Positions 6,949 through 11,928 of a stretch of DNA of 11,928 nt are shown one piece after another (the stretch's first letter is position 1; the number at the start of each line of letters is the position of its first letter). A program made the position numbers and the translations under genes. The notes below the pieces were generated by a model. The model saw only the letters and a list, made by a program, of their open reading frames with translations, was not told the origin of the DNA and did no database searches. Origin of the DNA: Sulfuricurvum sp. (GTDB taxonomy: Bacteria > Campylobacterota > Campylobacteria > Campylobacterales > Sulfurimonadaceae); NCBI GenBank assembly GCA_014764075.1, contig JACXUE010000021.1:1-11928 (forward strand). The letters run 5' to 3'.

Positions 6949-8865
6949 ATGATCTACAAAGAGGGTTTTGAACAAGAGTATTCATCGCGTATTTCAATGT
7001 TGACATCGTGTGCCCATTTGCACTCTGATCCAATGATCTATGCCGATTTTGCGGGAAATCTTCTAGGGTGTAATGAACTGCTCATCGAGATGCTTGGCGT
7101 CCAAACATTCGACGATGTCGGTGCTATCTCTTCATGGTATATTCCCCAAGGAGTCGATATCTCGTATCTGCTCTCTAAATCGGGAAATTATCGGGGAAAA
7201 ATTGAAGCCGGAGGGGTACAATACGATGTTTCCGTTAAATCGGAAGTGATCATTGTGGAAAATATCCCGATCGTCGGAGTCGTTTTCAGAGATGTCTCTA
7301 TTTTGGAAAAAGCGCGGGCGGCGGAACGCTATTTTGAACAGTTCAAAAAGAAATTCTTGATCAATATATCGCATGAGTTCCGAACTCCGATAAATGCGAT
7401 TATCGGATTTAGTGACTTGTTAAAAAAATCACCGCTCAGTTCATGGCAGCAAGAGTACGTTCAGATGACGAGCCGAAGTGCTCATTCGATGATGCGTAAT
7501 ATCGAAAACCTCCTTGAGATGATGCAAGTCGAGAGCGGCAGCGTCCATGCGAATCTCTCTCTTTTTAATCCATTGGAAGTGTATGAGAGCTTTTTACAAC
7601 AATTTTGCGATTTAGCTCTCTCCAAAGAGATTGGATTGATGTTTTTGATCGATCCGCATCTTCCCAAATCGATGATCGGCGATCAGGACAAAGTTCTAGC
7701 CATTTTGCGTAATTTGATCCAAAACGGGATTAAATTTACTGATGAGGGGGGGCGTGTTCTCGTCGAAATTCTGATTGTCAAAGAAGAGGGGAATTTCGTT
7801 GAAGTCGAGTATGCGGTGAGTGATACCGGATGTGGTATCGAACAAGAGAAGATAAAAACCCTTCTGCGCCCCTTTGCATCGGCATGGGAAAACCAACGAC
7901 GGGGGCGTGATGGCTTGGGTATCGGACTAAGCCTGAGTCATAAATACGTCGATATGATGGACTCGCACTTGATGTTGGCATCCGAAACGGGAAAGGGGTC
8001 TCGCTTTTCATTCCGTGTAACTCATCAGATTAATGAAGAGGGGGTGTTTGATTTTACAGCAGGAACCCGTGCCGCAATTTACACGCCGGAACATTATATG
8101 ACTCCTCAGGGTGCCTTGTTGTTCAAATATTTGGAGCTTTTCCATTTAGAGACAAAACATATCCAGGATTTAGTGACCCCCGTCTTGTTGGAGAGCGATG
8201 TCCTCTTTTTGGATATGCCGGAAGTTTCAAAAGTTCAAATTGATGCGTTAAAAGCCTCGTATCCGAATTTGGCAATTGTTCCGTTGATGAAATTTGATCA
8301 CGGTGATCAAGCTGATGCTCTGATCGAATCGGTTTCTTCGATTGTCACTTTGCCGATTTTACCCAGTTCGTTGCATAAAACTTTATCGGTTATTTGGAAA
8401 ACGATGCCCAAAGAGCATATCTCCAATTCGGTTGAAGCTCAAACGATTCCGCGTGCCGCAAGCATCAAAATTTTGGTGGCGGAAGATAACCTTATCAATC
8501 TCAAACTCTTAGAAACCATTTTGCTCCAAGAGCATTTTCGTGTTGTTGCCGTTGATAACGGTCAAAAAGCGGTCGACGCCTATCTGAAAGAACATTTTGA
8601 TTTGGTGCTTATGGATATCGATATGCCGGTGATGGATGGTTTGATGGCTAACCGATTGATCAAAGAGATAGATAAGCGTGACGGCCGCGGTTTTGTACCG
8701 GTGATCGCGTTGACGGCGCACGCTTTGATCGGCGACCGCGAGCGGATTGTGGCGGCTGGATTGGATGCCCACTTGGCCAAACCGATTGATAAACATTTCC
8801 TGTTACAAACAATGGATCGCTATCTGAAAATCGCGCAGCAAAAACGTCAAAATAAAATCGTTTAA
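6949..8865 (+). CDS. Soluble hybrid sensor histidine kinase, second of a tandem pair
   Basis: This 638-residue paralog of the preceding kinase has the same order: PAS-like region (about 20-120), HisKA, HATPase, degenerate receiver, receiver. The H-box is FLINISHEFRTPINA (His142), the N-box RNLIQNGIKFT (Asn259), G1 DTGCGI (292-297) and G2 GLGIGLSLS. The middle receiver (about 370-485) has lost the acidic pocket and the Lys (VTLPILPSSL instead of SKPLLPSSL) but has Asp422 in VLFLDMP near the acceptor position, the reverse of its partner. The C-terminal receiver is intact: AEDN (Glu512, Asp513), LMDIDMP (Asp556), Thr589, Lys611. No membrane segment or HPt domain is seen. The start is ATG 6949 after AGGGGGG; the open frame extends upstream to 6898 but overlaps the previous gene and lacks homology there. 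The two kinases may heterodimerise or cross-phosphorylate (inference). Confidence 0.93.
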   Translation: MIYKEGFEQEYSSRISMLTSCAHLHSDPMIYADFAGNLLGCNELLIEMLGVQTFDDVGAISSWYIPQGVDISYLLSKSGNYRGKIEAGGVQYDVSVKSEVIIVENIPIVGVVFRDVSILEKARAAERYFEQFKKKFLINISHEFRTPINAIIGFSDLLKKSPLSSWQQEYVQMTSRSAHSMMRNIENLLEMMQVESGSVHANLSLFNPLEVYESFLQQFCDLALSKEIGLMFLIDPHLPKSMIGDQDKVLAILRNLIQNGIKFTDEGGRVLVEILIVKEEGNFVEVEYAVSDTGCGIEQEKIKTLLRPFASAWENQRRGRDGLGIGLSLSHKYVDMMDSHLMLASETGKGSRFSFRVTHQINEEGVFDFTAGTRAAIYTPEHYMTPQGALLFKYLELFHLETKHIQDLVTPVLLESDVLFLDMPEVSKVQIDALKASYPNLAIVPLMKFDHGDQADALIESVSSIVTLPILPSSLHKTLSVIWKTMPKEHISNSVEAQTIPRAASIKILVAEDNLINLKLLETILLQEHFRVVAVDNGQKAVDAYLKEHFDLVLMDIDMPVMDGLMANRLIKEIDKRDGRGFVPVIALTAHALIGDRERIVAAGLDAHLAKPIDKHFLLQTMDRYLKIAQQKRQNKIV

Positions 8866-8903
8866 CATTGATTGTTTTTTCCATACTATACTCACGAATG
8901 TAT

Positions 8904-8909
8904 TATAAT
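8904..8909 (+). promoter_or_regulatory. -10 box (TATAAT) of the PpiC-type isomerase gene
   Basis: A perfect TATAAT lies in TATTATAATG, 47 nt before the start codon, with a probable start site near 8916. The region upstream is T-rich (TTGATTGTTTTTT) without a -35 at 16-18 bp. It gives this gene a transcript independent of the kinase operon, whose stop codon is 38 nt upstream. Confidence 0.6.
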
Positions 8910-8923
8910 GCCGAAATCAAATC

Positions 8924-8939
8924 CCCCTAGTATTAGGGG
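8924..8939 (+). promoter_or_regulatory. Perfect hairpin in the 5' leader of the PpiC gene
   Basis: CCCCTA (8924-8929), loop GTAT, TAGGGG (8934-8939) form a perfect 6-bp stem about 8 nt after the expected transcript start and 7 nt before AAGGA at 8947-8951. No T-run follows, so it is not a terminator for the kinase operon. It could stabilise the mRNA 5' end or be a protein-binding dyad. Confidence 0.45.
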
Positions 8940-8956
8940 TAATCACAAGGATAGTA

Positions 8957-9799
8957 ATGAAGCGATATTATGCCGCATGGATTTTAGGTGTATTGTTGAG
9001 TGCACAATGTGCATCAGCGGCTGTTTTAGCAACCGTAAACGGTAATGAAATCACCTCAGAAGAGGTTAATAAAGTAATGATGGAGGGGACTCAAGGGCGC
9101 TTTGATTCACTCCCTGCCGACAAACAAAATGAACTTCGTCAGCGTATTGTCGAGGGTATGATCGCCCAAGAGTTAGTGTATAATGATGCTAAACGTACCG
9201 GAGTTTTGGAATCTAAAAAGTACAAACAAGAGCTTGAAAAACTGGTTGATCGTCTAAAAATACAACTCGCGGCTAAAGTGTGGGAACAAGAACAATTTGA
9301 AGCGATCAAAGTGGATGCCAAAGAGGTCAAAGCCTATTTTGATGCTAATCCGGACGAATTTGTAGACAAAGAGAAAATCCATGCTCGTCATATTTTGGTC
9401 AAGAGCGAAGCCGAAGCGCAAGCAGTGATCAAAAGCCTGAAAGGTCTTAGCGGTGAAAAACTCAAAAATGAGTTTATAGCTCAAGCGAAATCCAAATCGA
9501 CTGGACCGAGTGCTATCAAAGGGGGAGATTTGGGGTACTTTTCACGCGGACAAATGGTTCCTTCATTCAACGATGCGGCATTTGCGATGAAAGAGGGGGC
9601 AATCTCAGCAACTCCGGTACAAAGTCAGTTTGGATATCATGTTATCTATGTTGAGGATAAAAAACCGGCCAAAAAATTGAGTTTTGACGAAGTGAAAAAC
9701 TTTATTGAACAACGTTTGAAAATGGATAAGTTTAAAGCGACTATGGAGAAAAAGATGGCTGATCTCCGCGCAAAAGCAAAAATCACCTATTCCAAATAA
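8957..9799 (+). CDS. peb4: Periplasmic PpiC-type peptidyl-prolyl isomerase (PEB4/Cbf2-like)
   Basis: This 280-residue foldase resembles C. jejuni PEB4 (Cbf2) and H. pylori HP0175, SurA/PrsA-like proteins that help outer-membrane proteins fold. The signal peptide MKRYYAAWILGVLLS ends in CASA before AVLATVNG, predicting signal peptidase I cleavage after Ala21. Residues 22-130 form the helical chaperone part starting VNGNEITSEEV. The parvulin domain spans about 140-235, with HARHILVKSE (142-151), GGDLGYFSRGQMVPSF (189-204) and FGYHVIYVED (225-234). A basic C-terminal helix (240-280, LSFDEVKNFIEQRLKM) probably packs back on the chaperone domain as in PEB4. ATG 8957 has AAGGA five bases upstream. 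In C. jejuni the gene, as I recall, lies between nth and fba; here it is separated from both by accessory genes. Confidence 0.93.
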   Translation: MKRYYAAWILGVLLSAQCASAAVLATVNGNEITSEEVNKVMMEGTQGRFDSLPADKQNELRQRIVEGMIAQELVYNDAKRTGVLESKKYKQELEKLVDRLKIQLAAKVWEQEQFEAIKVDAKEVKAYFDANPDEFVDKEKIHARHILVKSEAEAQAVIKSLKGLSGEKLKNEFIAQAKSKSTGPSAIKGGDLGYFSRGQMVPSFNDAAFAMKEGAISATPVQSQFGYHVIYVEDKKPAKKLSFDEVKNFIEQRLKMDKFKATMEKKMADLRAKAKITYSK

Positions 9800-9826
9800 A
9801 TTCACCTCTATCTCTTTCCCGCATTC

Positions 9827-9842
9827 GCGGGATCCCTTGCAT
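9827..9842 (+). terminator. Hairpin downstream of the PpiC gene, possible terminator
   Basis: TCCCGC (9827-9832), loop ATTC, GCGGGA (9837-9842) is a perfect 6-bp GC-rich stem 28 nt after the stop codon. The T-tract is poor (ATTTT only 11 nt later), so termination may be weak. The form also resembles short dispersed CCCGC/GCGGG hairpins found in many proteobacteria. Confidence 0.4.
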
Positions 9843-9880
9843 TTTGTATTCAATGACTCTTTATTAAACCAAATGTTATA

Positions 9881-9928
9881 TTGACTTTAAAATATAATTA
9901 GAAGTATAATTGTCCATATAATTATCGG
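9881..9928 (+). promoter_or_regulatory. Promoter and three-copy operator of the toxin-antitoxin operon
   Basis: TTGACT (9881-9886) and TATAAT (9905-9910) are separated by 18 bp, a near-consensus sigma70 promoter. The heptamer TATAATT recurs at 9893-9899, 9905-9911 and 9917-9923, an exact 12-bp period; the middle copy is the -10 box. The copies are centred on AATT and the third contains the palindrome ATAATTAT. This arrangement suits cooperative binding by ribbon-helix-helix dimers of the antitoxin, giving autorepression. AAGGGG at 9931-9936 is the ribosome-binding site. Confidence 0.65.
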
Positions 9929-9941
9929 ATAAGGGGCTGTG

Positions 9942-10181
9942 ATGAGCAAATATGTCAATGTAACCAAGATGAGTATTACCCTTGATAACAGCGTAGCGAA
10001 TGAGTTGAATGCTCTATCCAAAGAGCTCAATAAGAAAAAGAGCCATGTGATTGAAAATGCCCTTATGCTCTATTTTGATATGTTGGATGAAGAAATCGCT
10101 GACAAGCGGTTACGTGAGGTAGAGGAGGGAACGGTCAAGACGATCAGTGCCGAAGAGGTATGGAAAGAGCTAGGGATATAA
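9942..10181 (+). CDS. Ribbon-helix-helix antitoxin (RelB/CopG-like)
   Basis: This 79-residue protein is the likely antitoxin of a type II pair. Residues about 8-47 form a ribbon-helix-helix DNA-binding domain: strand TKMSITLD, helix SVANELNALSKELN, turn KKKS, helix HVIENALMLYFD. An acidic helix (48-62) and a C-terminal segment (EEGTVKTISAEEVWKELGI) should be the toxin-binding part, disordered until it wraps around the toxin. ATG 9942 sits five bases after AAGGGG; a GTG directly before it (9939) is too close to the ribosome site, and ATG 9969 lacks one. The toxin gene follows after 3 nt, the usual antitoxin-first order. It probably represses its own operon, with the toxin as corepressor, at the repeats at 9893-9923. 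Confidence 0.85.
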   Translation: MSKYVNVTKMSITLDNSVANELNALSKELNKKKSHVIENALMLYFDMLDEEIADKRLREVEEGTVKTISAEEVWKELGI

Positions 10182-10184
10182 ACG

Positions 10185-10445
10185 ATGTATGCGATTGAGT
10201 TTTTGCCATCCGCAAAAAAAGAGCTTTCGCAATTGGATCGTGTCATCCAAAAACAACTCAAAGAAAAAATCATTTTACTTGCAACCGATCCCGATAGGCT
10301 TAAAAACAATATCAAAGCACTCAAAGGGGAATACAGTGGTAAATTTTGTTTGTGGGTGCGGGATTATCGGGTGATTTTTCGGATTACGGAAGAAAAAATT
10401 CTCATTACGATCATCCGTATCGGACATCGTAAAGAGGTTTATTGA
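10185..10445 (+). CDS. RelE/ParE-family toxin
   Basis: This 86-residue protein has the compact RelE/ParE fold. MYAIEFLPSAKKELSQLD (strand, helix) is followed by a second helix IQKQLKEKIILLATDP, the LKGEYSGKF region, DYRVIFRI and the terminal GHRKEVY. Arg62, Arg82 and Tyr86 line up with E. coli RelE Arg61, Arg81 and Tyr87, which cut mRNA in the ribosomal A site, so mRNA interferase activity is more likely than the gyrase inhibition of ParE proteins. The strand usually reading YRLRVGDYR is FCLWVRDYR here, so two conserved basic or glycine positions differ. The gene lies 3 nt after the antitoxin, with AGGGA (10172-10176) inside the antitoxin's end. It converges on fba with a 7-nt gap, and I see no terminator between them. 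Confidence 0.87.
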   Translation: MYAIEFLPSAKKELSQLDRVIQKQLKEKIILLATDPDRLKNNIKALKGEYSGKFCLWVRDYRVIFRITEEKILITIIRIGHRKEVY

Positions 10446-10452
10446 ATTAACG

Positions 10453-11535
10453 TTAGTTTCTATCGATTGCGTTCAAATCTTCAAACGCTGTTTTAACCCG
10501 TGCCACTAATGTTTTTTGTCCCTCACGGAGCCATTTTCGCGGGTCGTAGTATTTTTTATTCGGTTTGTCTTCACCCTCTGGATTTCCGATTTGCCCTTGA
10601 AGATAGTCTTTGTATTTCTCATAGTAATTTTTGACCCCTTCCCATGTTGCCCATTGGGTATCGGTATCGATGTTCATTTTGATTACGCCGTAACTGATCG
10701 CTTCGCGGATCTCTTCGAGGGTAGAACCCGAACCGCCGTGGAAAACGAAATTAACCGGTTTATCGGATGGGGTTTTGAATTTTTCTTGGATGTATTTTTG
10801 AGAATTATTGAGGATGACCGGTGTGAGGACGACATTTCCGGGCTTGTAAACACCGTGAACGTTCCCAAATGATGCGGCAATCGTAAAACGGTTGCTCACT
10901 GCGCTCAGTTTTTCGTACGCATAGGCAACATCTTCGGGTTGGGTATAGAGAAGGGCGTTATCGATATTAGAGTTATCAACACCGTCTTCTTCTCCGCCGG
11001 TTACGCCCAGTTCGATTTCGAGCGTCATTCCGATTTTGTCCATACGTTTCATATATTCAACACACGTTGCAACATTCTCTTCGAGAGACTCTTCAGAGAG
11101 GTCAAGCATATGGGAAGAGAAAAGTGGTTTACCGTATTGTGCGTAGTGTTTTTCACCCGCATCGAGCAATGCATCGATCCATGGAAGTAGGTGACGTGCC
11201 GCATGATCGGTATGCAAAATGACAGGAATCCCGTAGGCCTCCGCCATCATATGGGTATGGATTGCTCCGCTGATTGCTCCGACAATGGCCGCTTTTTCAT
11301 TCTCGTTGTTAAGCCCTTTGCCGGCATAGTAGCTTGCGCCACCGTTGGAGAATTGGATGATAACCGGTGAATTGGCGTTTTTAGCCGCCTCGAGAACGCC
11401 GTTAATCGAATCGGTTCCGACGACATTGACCGCTGGGAGGGCAAACCCTTCCTCTTTTGCAATTTCAAACAGTTTCTGAACATTATTGCCAAAGATGACT
11501 CCCGGCTTCATCGCTTCTAGTATCCGTTTAGACAT
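10453..11535 (-). CDS. fba: Class II fructose-bisphosphate aldolase
   Basis: This zinc enzyme interconverts fructose 1,6-bisphosphate with dihydroxyacetone phosphate and glyceraldehyde 3-phosphate, in glycolysis or gluconeogenesis. The 360 residues closely follow E. coli FbaA (class IIA) along the full length. ALPAVNVVGTDSIN (32-45), QFSNGGAS (61-68), VILHTDH (105-111; Asp110 catalytic, His111 zinc), LFSSHMLDLSEESL (138-151), MTLEIELG (170-177, Glu175), GGEEDGVD (180-187), FGNVHGVYKPGN (223-234, His227), FHGGSGS (265-271, His266) and MNIDTDTQWATW (287-298) are all present. ATG 11535 is preceded by GGGG eight bases upstream and a TATAAT box at 11571-11566. With pyk it gives this window two central carbon enzymes. 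It is opposite in direction to peb4, unlike the C. jejuni arrangement I recall. Confidence 0.97.
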   Translation of the reverse strand: MSKRILEAMKPGVIFGNNVQKLFEIAKEEGFALPAVNVVGTDSINGVLEAAKNANSPVIIQFSNGGASYYAGKGLNNENEKAAIVGAISGAIHTHMMAEAYGIPVILHTDHAARHLLPWIDALLDAGEKHYAQYGKPLFSSHMLDLSEESLEENVATCVEYMKRMDKIGMTLEIELGVTGGEEDGVDNSNIDNALLYTQPEDVAYAYEKLSAVSNRFTIAASFGNVHGVYKPGNVVLTPVILNNSQKYIQEKFKTPSDKPVNFVFHGGSGSTLEEIREAISYGVIKMNIDTDTQWATWEGVKNYYEKYKDYLQGQIGNPEGEDKPNKKYYDPRKWLREGQKTLVARVKTAFEDLNAIDRN

Positions 11536-11565
11536 ACGTTTTACCCCACAGTTTAAAGTGACTAT

Positions 11566-11571
11566 ATTATA
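11566..11571 (-). promoter_or_regulatory. -10 box (TATAAT) of fba
   Basis: The minus strand reads GATATAATATAG with a perfect TATAAT. Initiation near 11559 gives a leader of about 24 nt. It overlaps the AT-rich region that must also drive the divergent gene at 11616, so the two promoters lie back to back. Confidence 0.5.
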
Positions 11572-11581
11572 TCTTTAGAGC

Positions 11582-11587
11582 GATAAT
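11582..11587 (+). promoter_or_regulatory. Possible -10 box (GATAAT) of the right-edge gene
   Basis: GATAAT lies 34 nt upstream of the GTG start at 11616, and AAGGA follows at 11602-11606. An alternative -10, TATATT, is at 11563-11568. No clear -35 is present. Confidence 0.35.
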
Positions 11588-11615
11588 GTTAGAATTAAAA
11601 AAAGGATTTTGATCG

Positions 11616-11928
11616 GTGCGCTTTATTTTGGGTTGTTTGATTATTGTTAGTGTTTCAAGCGGTTCATCCAAGCCGCTTTTGTTTGCATCGTTGGTTGAAT
11701 CGCTCCAAAAAAGTACCCAGTCGATTGAAAAATTGAGTCGATCTTCGGTGATGGGAGAAAATAAACATCTTTTACGACATTTTTTGACGCGTGTTGAGGG
11801 GACACTCAGTGTCGGAAATGAGCTCTCTGAGGCAAAAGAGGTCGATCAAGAGTTGATAAGTCGATATTTGAGTGATTTGCGGAAACTCTCTCAAACGAAA
11901 GAATCGATTGACGCACTGTATCGACAAT
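11616..11928 (+). CDS. Putative exported protein, cut by the window edge
   Basis: The frame is open from a GTG at 11616 to the end of the window, with 104 codons visible. AAGGA at 11602-11606 is 9 nt upstream. The translation starts (M)RFILGCLIIVSVSSGSS, a short basic N-terminus and hydrophobic core typical of a Sec signal peptide or a single membrane anchor. The ILGC looks like a lipobox but sits too close to the N-terminus to be convincing. The rest (LLFASLVESLQKSTQSIEK onward) is Ser-, Leu- and Glu-rich, without Pro, and probably forms long helices, with ETLS-like repeats of hydrophobic and charged residues suggesting a coiled coil. I do not recognise the family from this part. It is divergent from fba. 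Confidence 0.65.
   Translation, partial: MRFILGCLIIVSVSSGSSKPLLFASLVESLQKSTQSIEKLSRSSVMGENKHLLRHFLTRVEGTLSVGNELSEAKEVDQELISRYLSDLRKLSQTKESIDALYRQ

Noticed and set aside
8866..8880. AACATTGATTGTTTTTT after the second kinase as an intrinsic terminator
   Set aside because: The possible stem (AACA with TGTT) is only four AT-rich pairs, too weak to support despite the T-run.
8957..9019. PpiC protein as a lipoprotein through Cys18
   Set aside because: The residues before Cys18 (SAQ) do not fit a lipobox, whereas ASA before Ala22 is a good signal peptidase I site.
10448..10455. TAACGTTA palindrome between the toxin gene and fba
   Set aside because: It is an 8-bp palindrome without loop or T-tract, includes the fba stop codon, and is likely by chance.
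1..11928. CRISPR array, insertion sequence, prophage or known defence system
   Set aside because: No regularly spaced repeats with spacers, no transposase or integrase, and no defence-type nuclease or helicase domains appear; the toxin-antitoxin pair is the only mobile-type module.

Overview
The window looks like chromosomal DNA of a free-living Campylobacterota (Epsilonproteobacteria), most like the Sulfuricurvum/Sulfurimonas group. The evidence is protein character (a PEB4/Cbf2-type PpiC isomerase, a CmoA and an FbaA-like aldolase), moderate GC, frequent GTG/TTG starts, and promoters that mostly show a TATAAT/TACAAT -10 box without a clear -35. The genus is an inference; no rRNA or other marker is present.

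Left part (1-3172). Two leftward genes encode a HTH/coiled-coil protein of unknown function (177-836) and a class III nucleotide-cyclase-like protein with altered substrate-recognition residues (912-1541). They diverge from pyk (1673-3172), whose sequence predicts K+-independence.

Middle (3173-4879). cmoA (tRNA wobble-uridine modification) converges on a small lipoprotein gene, which overlaps the 3' end of nth (endonuclease III). cmoA and the lipoprotein gene lack a Shine-Dalgarno sequence and have a TACAAT box 6-7 nt before the start codon, so both may be read from leaderless mRNAs.

Right part (4880-11928). Divergent from nth is a two-gene operon of paralogous, apparently soluble hybrid histidine kinases (4992-6938, 6949-8865). 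Each has a PAS-like region, HisKA, HATPase, a degenerate middle receiver and an intact C-terminal receiver. Then come the periplasmic PpiC-type foldase gene with its own promoter and a leader hairpin, a RelB/RelE-like toxin-antitoxin pair behind an unusual 12-bp-period promoter/operator, and convergent fba (class II aldolase). A secreted protein gene begins divergently from fba and runs off the right edge.

As I recall, nth, peb4 and fba are neighbours in Campylobacter jejuni. Here the kinase pair lies in the nth/peb4 junction and the toxin-antitoxin pair in the peb4/fba junction, so both look like accessory insertions into an old conserved block. I see no CRISPR array, rRNA, tRNA, transposase or prophage gene. 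The least explained items are the tandem kinases with no output regulator, the unusual cyclase, and the regularly spaced toxin-antitoxin operator.
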